A stretch of DNA of 12,630 bases from Bog-532 sp036495425 (GTDB lineage: Bacteria > Actinomycetota > Actinomycetes > Streptosporangiales > Streptosporangiaceae). Of the stretch, positions 6,346-12,630 are shown piece by piece. The stretch covers positions 1 to 12,630 of the forward strand of contig DASXMW010000196.1 of the NCBI GenBank assembly GCA_036495425.1. The letters run 5' to 3'. Position numbers and translations under genes: made by a program. The first letter of the stretch is position 1. Each line of letters starts with the position of its first letter. Below the pieces are notes generated by a model that saw nothing but the letters and a program-made list of their open reading frames with translations, did not search any database and had not been told where the DNA came from.

Positions 6346-8505
6346 GTGGCCCCCCGACCGCATCCGCCGGCCAGTTCGCCGCTGGGCGGCCCGCTGCCGC
6401 TGGCCCGGTGGATTCGGGTCCTGTGCGGTGTGTTCGCGGCGTTGCTGCTGGTCGCGGCCGCGGTCGTCTGGACCACGACCGACTACCTGTGGTTCCGCAA
6501 GCTCGGTTTCGCTGAGGTGTTCCGGGTCAGCTACGGGGTCCGGTGGGCGATGTTCGGCGTGGTCGGCGGCTTCATGGCCCTGGTCACCGGGTTCAGTGCC
6601 GGGCTGGCCCGGTCGATGCGGCCGCCCGAGTCGGTCCTGCTGCCGGACATGCTGGTCCCGTCGGGGCTGGCCCGGGCCCGGCTGGCCGCGGACCAGAACT
6701 GGAGCCGGGTGCTGGCCGTGGCGCTGGCGGTGACCGGGATCGCGGCCGGGCTGGCCGGGGCCCAGTCCTGGGCGACCTGGGTGCAGTTCGCCAACCGCAC
6801 GTCGTTCGGCCGGCGGGACCCGCAGTTCCACCTGGACATCTCGTTCTTCGTGTTCGTCTACCCGTTCCTGCGGCTGGTACTGGGCTTCCTGTTCGTGGCC
6901 GTGCTGCTGGCCCTGGCCGCCGCGGCCACCGTGCACACGCTGTACGGGGGGCTGCGGTTCCGGCCCGGCGACAGCCAGATCACCCCGGCCGCCCGGGCCC
7001 AGCTGTTCAGCCTGCTCGGGTTCTTCGTCCTGCTCAAGGCGGCCGCCTACTGGCTGGACCGGTACGGGATCGAGTTCTCCGCCCGCGACGTGATCAGCGG
7101 CGGCGCCTCCTACACCGCCGTGCACGCGGTGCTGCCGGCCAAGACCGTGCTGGCGGCGATCGCGGTGCTGTGCGCGGGGCTGTTCTTCGCCGCCACGGCC
7201 CGCCACGACCCGCTGCTGCCCGCGGTCGGGCTGGGCCTGCTGGTGCTGTCGGCCATCCTGCTCGGCGGGGTGTACCCGGCCACGGTCGAACAGTTCTCGG
7301 TCAAGCCCCACGAACTGGCCCGGGAAACCACCTACCTGGACCGTCAGCTGTCCGGCACCCGGCTGGCCTTCGGCCTGACCCGGGTCCAGGTCAGCACCTA
7401 CCCGGCCGGCCCGGGGCCGGCCGGCGCCGGGCCGGCGGGCACTCATCCGGCCTCGCTGGGCCCCGTGCTGACCTCGCTGCGCAGCGGCATCCCGCACAGC
7501 GCGGTCGTCCAGTTGCCGGCCCGGTTGCGGCACAGCGCGCACTTCTGGCCCGGCCAGCACAAGTACCTGGGCAGCCCGCTGGCCCGGGTGGCCAAGCTGG
7601 CCCCGTTCCTGACCCTGGACGGCAACGTCTACCCGGTGGTGGTGGGCGGCGAGCTCAACTGGGTGGTGGACGGCTACACCACCACCGACCGCTACCCCTC
7701 CTCCGCTCACTTCGACCCCTCGGCCGCGGCGGCGGGCAGCCCAGCCCCGGCGGGCCCGGGCCACGGCGAGGTCGACTACATCCGCGACGCGGTCAAGGCC
7801 GTGGTCCAGGCCCGTTCCGGCCGCGTCACCCTTTACCAGTGGGACACCACCGACCCGATCCTGCGCACCTGGATGAAGGCCGAGCCCAGGCTGATCCAGC
7901 CGCGCCGGGACATGCCCCCGGTGCTCCGGGCCCACCTGCGCTACCCGGTCGACCTGTTCGACCTGCAGCGCCAGGTGCTGGCCGGCTACCACGTGCGCAC
8001 CGCGGCCGCCTTCTACCACGGGCTGCGGGCCTGGACCGCGGTCGGCGGCAAGCCGGTGTCCCTGAGCCTGACCCGGCCGGGGGAGCGGGTCCCGGAGTCC
8101 TCCCGCACCGCCATCTACACCCGGGCCGACGGGACCACGCTGGCCGCCTACCTGACCGTGGCCAGCGACCCCTCCCGGCCCGGCTACGGCACGCTCCGGC
8201 TGCTGGAGATGCCCCCGTCGGCCACCATGGCCGGGCCCCACCAGGTCCAGGCCGTGTTCCGGTCCGGCCCGGTGGCCACCGCCGCGGTGGCCCGGCTGCG
8301 CCACCGGGGGACCACGGTGATCCCCGGGGCGCTGGTGACCCTGCCCGCGGGCCACGGCTTCCTGTACGCCGAGCCGGTGTACGTGGCCCGGGCCGGGCGG
8401 GCCCCGGTGCTGGGGACCGTGCTGCTCAGCTACGGCGGCCGGGTGGCGGCCGGCCGCAACACCGAGGCCGCGCTGACCGCCCTGACCCGATCCGGCCTGG
8501 GCTAG
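6346..8505 (+). CDS. UPF0182 multi-pass membrane protein, shortened
   Basis: This 719-residue member of the UPF0182 family (type of M. tuberculosis Rv3193c) has unknown function. Seven hydrophobic segments lie at about 23-43, 67-87, 121-141, 165-195, 218-236, 265-284 and 290-309, with family hallmarks DYLWFRKLGFAEVF (46-59), FGRRDPQFHLDISFFVF (154-170) and GGVYPATVEQFSVKPHELARE (307-327). The soluble part resumes with AKLAPFLTLDGNVYPVVVGG (416-435) and VDGYTTTDRYPSS (441-453). As recalled, family members run about 900-1000 residues with a large domain between these two parts. Here that interval is only a Pro/Gly/Ala-rich linker at about 352-393, and the usual long C-terminal tail is also missing. 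The reading frame is intact, so this looks like a genuinely shorter form. The GTG start is set by the -10 8 nt upstream and the hydrophobic N-terminus. Confidence 0.88.
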   Translation: MAPRPHPPASSPLGGPLPLARWIRVLCGVFAALLLVAAAVVWTTTDYLWFRKLGFAEVFRVSYGVRWAMFGVVGGFMALVTGFSAGLARSMRPPESVLLPDMLVPSGLARARLAADQNWSRVLAVALAVTGIAAGLAGAQSWATWVQFANRTSFGRRDPQFHLDISFFVFVYPFLRLVLGFLFVAVLLALAAAATVHTLYGGLRFRPGDSQITPAARAQLFSLLGFFVLLKAAAYWLDRYGIEFSARDVISGGASYTAVHAVLPAKTVLAAIAVLCAGLFFAATARHDPLLPAVGLGLLVLSAILLGGVYPATVEQFSVKPHELARETTYLDRQLSGTRLAFGLTRVQVSTYPAGPGPAGAGPAGTHPASLGPVLTSLRSGIPHSAVVQLPARLRHSAHFWPGQHKYLGSPLARVAKLAPFLTLDGNVYPVVVGGELNWVVDGYTTTDRYPSSAHFDPSAAAAGSPAPAGPGHGEVDYIRDAVKAVVQARSGRVTLYQWDTTDPILRTWMKAEPRLIQPRRDMPPVLRAHLRYPVDLFDLQRQVLAGYHVRTAAAFYHGLRAWTAVGGKPVSLSLTRPGERVPESSRTAIYTRADGTTLAAYLTVASDPSRPGYGTLRLLEMPPSATMAGPHQVQAVFRSGPVATAAVARLRHRGTTVIPGALVTLPAGHGFLYAEPVYVARAGRAPVLGTVLLSYGGRVAAGRNTEAALTALTRSGLG

Positions 8506-8539
8506 CCGGCCGGGGCCGGGCGGGACCAGCCGGCCGGGG
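8504..8539 (+). repeat. Short direct repeat after the UPF0182 gene
   Basis: AGCCGGCCGGGG occurs at 8504-8515 and again at 8528-8539, the first copy starting within the UPF0182 stop codon. It has no recognisable function and may be simple GC-rich redundancy. Confidence 0.5.
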
Positions 8540-8565
8540 TGGCCGCCCCAAGGTGGTCCAGGCCA

Positions 8566-8571
8566 TAGTCT
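8566..8571 (+). promoter_or_regulatory. -10 element TAGTCT for the methyltransferase gene (predicted leaderless)
   Basis: TAGTCT ends 7 nt before the ATG at 8579, identical in hexamer and spacing to the element before the PDZ-Lon gene. Here it is not part of a stop codon. No Shine-Dalgarno sequence precedes the ATG. Confidence 0.5.
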
Positions 8572-8578
8572 GGCCCTC

Positions 8579-9340
8579 ATGAACGTTACGGACGCGGTCG
8601 CGTTCGCCGGTCACCAGGTACACGTGTGCCGCTGGCGCGAAGCGGGCACGCTGCTGCGCTGGCTCGGGCCGGACCTGCGCGGCCTGCGGGTCCTGGACGT
8701 CGCGGGCGGGGACGGTTACTGGGCCGGTCAGGCCCGCCGCCGCGGCGCGGACGCGGTGGCCATCGACATCGCCGGGCCGAAACTGCGCCGCGGCGCCCAG
8801 CTGGCCAGTGCCCCGGCCCTGGTCCTCGGCGACGCCCTGCGGCTGCCCTTCCCTGATGGATCGTTCGACCGGGTGATGTCCATCTGTGCGATCTAGCACT
8901 TCGACGACGGCCCGCGGGCCCTCAGCGAGATGGCCCGGGTCCTGGCCCCCGGCGGCGAGCTGGTCATGTCGGCCGACACGCTCAGCCGGGCCGGCCGCTG
9001 GCCGGATCTGTTCCAGGCCCACTGCCAGCGGTACCACGTGCAGCGCACCTACACCCACGGCGAGCTCACCGAGCTGCTGGCCGACCGAGGCCTAGACATG
9101 GCCAACTACGCCTACCAGTTCCGTTCGAGCTGGTCAGAGCGGTTGTACCTGACGCTGTCGGCCTACGGGGGCAAGGTCGGCTTCAACGCCGCCGCCCCGC
9201 TGGCCCCGCTGGTGGCCGCGGCCGACCGGGCCACCCGCCAGGACCAGGGCGCGATCGTGCTGATCCGCGCCCGCCGACGGCTGGACGGCGGCACGGTGAA
9301 CGCGGTAGCGCCGGCCGCGGAACAGGCGGTCGCCCCGTGA
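8579..9340 (+). pseudogene. Class I SAM-dependent methyltransferase interrupted by in-frame TAG
   Basis: The frame encodes a class I (methyltransf_11-like) enzyme of 253 codons, broken at codon 106 by TAG (8894-8896). Before the stop it shows motif I VLDVAGGDGYWAG (38-50), the acidic residue at the end of strand 2 (AIDIAG, D63) and the GDALRLPFPDGSFDRVMS block (84-101). After the stop, in the same frame, it continues HFDDGPRAL, then EMARVLAPGGELVMSA and the C-terminal part to the TGA at 9338-9340. SICAI-stop-HFDD resembles the usual ...EHF/EHV... site, so a GAG-to-TAG change is likely. Nothing else in the frame is damaged, implying a recent mutation, a sequencing error or suppression. An ATG at 8930 could start a C-terminal fragment but would lack the SAM-binding site. 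Substrate is unknown; a glycan or lipid role is suggested only by the next two genes. Confidence 0.85.
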
Positions 9341-9475
9341 GCGTTGGCGCTGCCCAGCGCCGCGAGAAGGGCGTAGGCTTCGGTGCTGACGGGACATCCA
9401 CAGCGTTGCTGACCTCCCGAACTGTGAATACGGCGCGGAGTGCCCGTAGAGGGGTGGAGAGGAGCGGATGCGGCC
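9341..9475 (+). promoter_or_regulatory. Leader region of the glycosyltransferase gene
   Basis: TAGGCT (9374-9379) fits a TANNNT -10 and would give a leader of about 90 nt. ACATCCACA (9394-9402) matches seven of nine bases of the DnaA box TTATCCACA, in the opposite orientation to the cluster at 1735-1875. GGAGAGGAG (9456-9464) is a strong ribosome-binding sequence 11 nt before the GTG at 9476. Promoter and DnaA-box calls are weak. Confidence 0.35.
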
Positions 9476-10627
9476 GTGGCGCCTCGTGTGCTGGTTGACG
9501 CGACAGAGGTTCCGGCTGACCGCGGCGCGCTCGGCCGTTACGTCGATGGGCTGCTGACCGCGCTCGGTGCGGCCAAGACCGACCTGGCCATCGCCTGCCA
9601 GCGGTCCGACGAGGAGCGCTACCGGCGGCTGATCCCGGACGCCGAGGTGGTGACCGCGCCGCCCACGATCACCCACCGGGCCGCCCGGCTGGCCTGGGAG
9701 CAGTCCGGCCTGCCGGTGCTGGCCCAGCAGGTCAGCGCGGACGTGATCCACGCGCCGCACTACTCGATGCCGCTGCGGCCGGGGCGGCCGACCGTGGTCA
9801 CCATCCACGACCTCACCTTCTTCACCGAGCCCGAGCTGCACAGCCCGGTCGCCTCGGTGTTCTACAAGTCGGCCATCCGCACCGCGGTCCGCCGCGCGGC
9901 CCGGCTCATCGTCCCGTCGAAGGCCACCCGCGACGAGCTGGTCCGCGTGCTGGGCGCCGACTCGACCCGGATCGACGTCGCCTACCACGGCGTCGACCAT
10001 TCGTTGTTCCACCGTCCGGACCCGCAGCAGGTCGAGCGGGTCTCCGACCGGCTCGGGCTGCACGGCAAGCCGTACATCGCCTTCCTGGGCGCGCTGGACC
10101 CGCGCAAGAACGTGGCCGCGCTGATCAAGGGCTGGGCCGGGGCCGTGGCCGACCTGGACGAGCCGCCCGCGCTGGTGCTGGCGGGCGGCGGCGGCTGGAG
10201 CGACGAGGTGGACGCGGCGGTGGCCGCGGTCCCGCCGCATCTGCGCCTGGTCCGGCCCGGCTACCTGCCGTTCTCGATGCTGCCCGGGTTCCTGGGCGGC
10301 GCGCTGGTGTACGCCTACCCGAGCCGCGGCGAGGGCTTCGGCCTGCCGGTGCTGGAGGCGATGGCCTGCGGGGCCCCGGTGCTCACCACCCACTGCACCT
10401 CCCTGCCCGAGGTCGGCGGGGACGCGGTCGCCTACACCGCGCCGGACGCCGACAGCATCGAAGCCGCGCTGCGCGGCATGCTGGACGACCCGGCGGGCCG
10501 CGAGGCGCTGGCCCTGGCCGGACACGCCAGGGCCCAGGAGTTCACCTGGGCCGCCTCGGCCGAGGCACACTTGGCTTGTTACCGGCGCGCGGCCGAGACC
10601 GCCGCCGACCAGCAGAGCGCCGTGTGA
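9476..10627 (+). CDS. GT4-family glycosyltransferase
   Basis: This is a retaining GT-B glycosyltransferase of the GT4 family, 383 residues. The N-terminal acceptor domain begins PRVLVDATEVPADRGALGRYVDGLL with the glycine loop expected after strand 1. VIHAPHYSMPL (90-100) and TVVTIHDLTFF (106-116) are typical of the group. The C-terminal donor domain starts near PYIAFLGALDPRKNVAALIKG (199-219) and carries the EX7E motif in SRGEGFGLPVLEAMACGAPV (E286 and E294). It probably transfers a nucleotide-activated sugar at the cytoplasmic membrane; the downstream guanylyltransferase-like gene makes GDP-mannose a reasonable donor guess. The GTG at 9476 was chosen because homologues start at the PRVLVDAT strand and GGAGAGGAG lies upstream. 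An in-frame GTG at 9440 would add 12 residues. An ATG at 9468 is out of frame. Confidence 0.88.
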   Translation: MAPRVLVDATEVPADRGALGRYVDGLLTALGAAKTDLAIACQRSDEERYRRLIPDAEVVTAPPTITHRAARLAWEQSGLPVLAQQVSADVIHAPHYSMPLRPGRPTVVTIHDLTFFTEPELHSPVASVFYKSAIRTAVRRAARLIVPSKATRDELVRVLGADSTRIDVAYHGVDHSLFHRPDPQQVERVSDRLGLHGKPYIAFLGALDPRKNVAALIKGWAGAVADLDEPPALVLAGGGGWSDEVDAAVAAVPPHLRLVRPGYLPFSMLPGFLGGALVYAYPSRGEGFGLPVLEAMACGAPVLTTHCTSLPEVGGDAVAYTAPDADSIEAALRGMLDDPAGREALALAGHARAQEFTWAASAEAHLACYRRAAETAADQQSAV

Positions 10628-10630
10628 CAC

Positions 10631-10645
10631 CGGGCCGCGGGCCCG
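10631..10645. other. GC hairpin between glycosyltransferase and nucleotidyltransferase genes
   Basis: CGGGCC (10631-10636) and GGCCCG (10640-10645) form a perfect 6-bp stem with a GCG loop, starting 4 nt after the glycosyltransferase stop codon. There is no U-tract. It may protect the upstream message end or cause partial termination within the 52-bp gap, but chance is possible at this base composition. Confidence 0.3.
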
Positions 10646-10679
10646 CTCGACCGACCGACGACCGTGAGGCGACCCATCC

Positions 10680-11765
10680 ATGCCGCGTGAACCACTCGAA
10701 GCGATCCTGCTGGTCGGCGGCCAGGGCACCCGGCTCCGGCCGCTGACCCTGTCCGCGCCCAAGCCGCTGCTGCCCACGGCGGGCGTGCCGTTCCTGTGCC
10801 ACCAGTTCGCCCGGGCCGCCGCGGCCGGGATCACCCACGTGGTCCTGGCCACCTGCTACCAGGCCGGGATGTTCCGCGCGTACTTCGGGGACGGCGCCCA
10901 GTTCGGGCTGTCCATCGACTACGTGCACGAGGAGGTCCCGCTGGGCACCGGCGGCGGCATCCGCAACGCGGCCAGCCGGCTGCACGCGGGCGCCGACGAC
11001 CCGGTGGTGGTGCTCAACGGCGACATCCTGTCCGGCCACGACCTGGGCGCCCAGCTGGACGTGCATCGCAAGGCCGAGGCCGCGGTGACGCTGCACCTGG
11101 TCGAGGTCCCGGACCCGTCCCGGTTCGGCTGCGTGCCGACCGACGGCGCCGGGCGGGTGACCGCGTTCCTGGAGAAGACCCCGAACCCGGTGACCAACCG
11201 GATCAACGCCGGCTGCTACGTGTTCACCCGGCGGTTCATCGACGAGATCCCGGCCGGCCGCCCGGTGTCGGTGGAGCGGGAGACGTTCCCGGGCCTGATC
11301 GACGCGGGCCAGACCGTGATGGGCTACCCCGACACGTCCTACTGGCTGGACGTGGGCACGCCCGAGGCGTTCGTACAGGGCTCCTGCGACCTGGTGCTGG
11401 GCACCCTGGCCTCCCCGGCGCTCCCCGGCCCGTGCGGCCCCGCGCTGCTGCTGCCGGGAGCGTCGGTGGCCGACGGGGCCAGCGTGGACGGCGGCACGAT
11501 CGTGGGCGCCGGGTCGGAGATCGGCACCGGGGCCACCGTGACGGCCAGCGTGGTGTTCGACGGCGTGCGGGTCGGCCCGGGCGCGGTGGTCCGGGACAGC
11601 ATCCTCGGGGCCGGGTCCCGCATCGACGCCGGCGCCGTGGTCGAGGGCGCGGTCATCGGCGACCGGGCCGTGATCGGCACGGGCAATGAACTGGCCCGCG
11701 GGCTGCGAGTCTGGCCCGATGTGCGGCTGGAGCCGACGTCCATCCGGTTCTCCTCCGACGCCTGA
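10680..11765 (+). CDS. NDP-sugar nucleotidyltransferase, mannose-1-phosphate guanylyltransferase-like
   Basis: This 361-residue sugar-nucleotide synthase joins a sugar 1-phosphate to an NTP. The N-terminal nucleotidyltransferase fold shows the signature AILLVGGQGTRLRPLT (8-23) with PKPLLPTAGVPFL (27-39), the metal-binding aspartate in VVVLNGDILSG (109-119, D115), and the sugar-site stretches FLEKTP (163-168) and INAGCYVF (175-182). Residues about 255-350 are a left-handed beta-helix of hexapeptide repeats (ASVADGASVDGGTIVGAGSE and onward). Length and layout match actinobacterial ManB/Rv3264c-type GDP-mannose pyrophosphorylases, but glucose-1-phosphate thymidylyl- or uridylyltransferase specificity cannot be excluded from sequence alone. 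GAGG (10666-10669) precedes the ATG by 10 nt. It is probably co-transcribed with the glycosyltransferase and the DNA glycosylase. Confidence 0.85.
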   Translation: MPREPLEAILLVGGQGTRLRPLTLSAPKPLLPTAGVPFLCHQFARAAAAGITHVVLATCYQAGMFRAYFGDGAQFGLSIDYVHEEVPLGTGGGIRNAASRLHAGADDPVVVLNGDILSGHDLGAQLDVHRKAEAAVTLHLVEVPDPSRFGCVPTDGAGRVTAFLEKTPNPVTNRINAGCYVFTRRFIDEIPAGRPVSVERETFPGLIDAGQTVMGYPDTSYWLDVGTPEAFVQGSCDLVLGTLASPALPGPCGPALLLPGASVADGASVDGGTIVGAGSEIGTGATVTASVVFDGVRVGPGAVVRDSILGAGSRIDAGAVVEGAVIGDRAVIGTGNELARGLRVWPDVRLEPTSIRFSSDA

Positions 11766-11766
11766 C

Positions 11767-12630
11767 ATGACTGCCCCGGCGCACCCTCCCGCCACCCCGG
11801 TCCCCCTCCTCATCTCCCACGGGAACCAGCAGCCCCCAGAGCTTCGCCAGTCACACGAGGCTCTGACGTGCCACTGGCGTGCCCCGCACCCGATCAGTGT
11901 GCGCCTGTCCCTGTCCGTGCACGGCCGCGGCGGCGGCGACCCCACCTACCGCGTCGACCAGGCCGGCGCGGTCTGGCGGACCTCCCTGACCCCCGAAGGA
12001 CCGGGAACCCTGCGCGTCCTGCCCGAGCAGGGCCAGGACATCGCGGCCGCGGCCTGGGGCCCGGGCGCGTCCTGGCTGCTGGACTCGCTGCCCGAGATGC
12101 TCGGGGCCGGCGACCAGCGGGACGGCTTCGACCCGGCCCCGCATCCGCTGGTCCGCGAGCTGGCCGCCCGGCACAGAGGCCTCCGCATCGGCCGCAGCCA
12201 GCGGGTGATGGAAGCCCTGGTCCCCGCGGTCCTGGAGCAGAAGGTGGTCAGCATCGAGGCCCACCGGGCCTGGCGCATCCTGCTGACCAAGTTCGGCTAC
12301 CCGGCCCCGGGGCCGGCCCCGCGCGGCATGCGGGTGTTCCCGCCGCCGCGGGTCTGGGCCCGCATCCCGTCCTGGGAGTGGCACCGGGCCGGGGTGGAGA
12401 TGGTCCGGGCCCGTACCATCGGCCGGGCCTGCGGCGTGGCCGGGCGCCTGGAGGAGATCGTCGCCCTCGACGCCGCCGAGGCCAGCCGCCGCCTGCAACT
12501 GCTGCCCGGCATCGGGGTGTGGACCGCGGCCGAGACCATGCAGCGCGCGTTCGGCGACCCGGACGCGGTCTCGGTCGGCGACTACAACCTGCCCAAGCTG
12601 GTCGGCTGGGCCCTGGCCGGCCAGCGGGTC
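11767..12630 (+). CDS. AlkA-like DNA-3-methyladenine glycosylase, 3' end cut by window
   Basis: The frame is open for 288 codons to the right edge with no stop. It is an HhH-GPD superfamily base-excision glycosylase. The helix-hairpin-helix is LLPGIGVWTAAE (245-256), and D272 in SVGDYNLPKLVG (269-280) occupies the position of the catalytic aspartate. Upstream family features include GTLRVLPEQGQDIAAAAWGPGASWLLDSLP (80-109), ALVPAVLEQKVVSIEAHRAWR (150-170) and IPSWEWHRAGVE (200-211). It would excise alkylated purines such as 3-methyladenine from DNA. The ATG begins one base after the stop of the nucleotidyltransferase gene (TGA-c-ATG), so translation is probably coupled. The first 50 residues are poorly conserved with respect to what I recall of the family. 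Only a short C-terminal part should be missing. Confidence 0.88.
   Translation, partial: MTAPAHPPATPVPLLISHGNQQPPELRQSHEALTCHWRAPHPISVRLSLSVHGRGGGDPTYRVDQAGAVWRTSLTPEGPGTLRVLPEQGQDIAAAAWGPGASWLLDSLPEMLGAGDQRDGFDPAPHPLVRELAARHRGLRIGRSQRVMEALVPAVLEQKVVSIEAHRAWRILLTKFGYPAPGPAPRGMRVFPPPRVWARIPSWEWHRAGVEMVRARTIGRACGVAGRLEEIVALDAAEASRRLQLLPGIGVWTAAETMQRAFGDPDAVSVGDYNLPKLVGWALAGQRV

Noticed and set aside
8504..8539. 12-bp direct repeat as an attachment site or CRISPR-like array
   Set aside because: There are only two copies with a 12-bp spacer, no integrase or cas gene, and the repeat is simple G/C sequence.
4945..8580. Very long open frame on the minus strand (1211 codons) opposite moaE, the protease and UPF0182 genes
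   Set aside because: It is Gly/Arg/His/Gln-rich without any family motif and lies opposite three genes with clear conserved motifs. Long antisense frames are expected at this GC content.
8894..8896. TAG as a programmed pyrrolysine codon
   Set aside because: Pyrrolysine is known mainly from methylamine methyltransferases of a different fold, and no pyl genes or downstream signal are visible. A point mutation or sequence error is simpler.
9134..10852. 572-codon minus-strand frame opposite the glycosyltransferase gene
   Set aside because: It is antisense to a gene with an intact EX7E motif and has only low-complexity content.

Overview
The window is very GC-rich, with G or C in almost every third codon position, and its gene families (DUF2342 zincin-like protein, UPF0182 membrane protein, YlbL-type PDZ-Lon protease) point to an actinomycete (Actinomycetota). 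No marker narrows this further. The divergent pair made by the DUF2342 gene and the PDZ-Lon/UPF0182 genes resembles, from memory, the Mycobacterium tuberculosis Rv3195 / Rv3194c-Rv3193c neighbourhood, here with an SDR-fold gene and moaE inserted between them.

Layout. Positions 1-690 hold no convincing gene but carry a direct repeat pair and a long inverted repeat. At 693-728 a textbook promoter has a perfect 22-bp palindromic operator filling its spacer; it drives a fused ArsR-type regulator/SRPBCC protein (729-1556). A 342-bp convergent gap follows with four DnaA-box-like 9-mers in one orientation. The DUF2342 gene lies on the minus strand (1899-3443). Diverging from it runs a plus-strand series: a 10-codon mini-ORF, an atypical SDR-fold protein with a possible C-terminal membrane tail (3510-4784), molybdopterin synthase large subunit MoaE (4806-5228), a membrane-anchored PDZ-Lon serine protease (5239-6270) and a shortened UPF0182 membrane protein (6346-8505). 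Next comes a SAM methyltransferase gene broken by one in-frame TAG (8579-9340), then a GT4 glycosyltransferase (9476-10627), a mannose-1-phosphate guanylyltransferase-like nucleotidyltransferase (10680-11765), and an AlkA-like DNA glycosylase that runs off the right edge (11767-12630).

How the genes may work together. The middle block looks like an envelope or protein-quality block (membrane protease, multi-pass membrane protein, zincin-like protein) with moaE as a cofactor gene in the same series. The right block combines sugar activation and sugar transfer, suggesting GDP-mannose-type glycan synthesis, with the glycosylase translationally linked to it (1-nt gap). These functional links are inferred from neighbourhood only.

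The most distinctive features are regulatory. Five genes have a -10-like hexamer (four of them TANNNT) only 6-8 nt before the start codon and no usable Shine-Dalgarno sequence, which predicts leaderless mRNAs. Other points of note are the operator inside the promoter spacer, the DnaA-box cluster away from dnaA, the UPF0182 protein lacking its usual central segment, and the amber-interrupted methyltransferase. I did not find a clear new multi-gene system.
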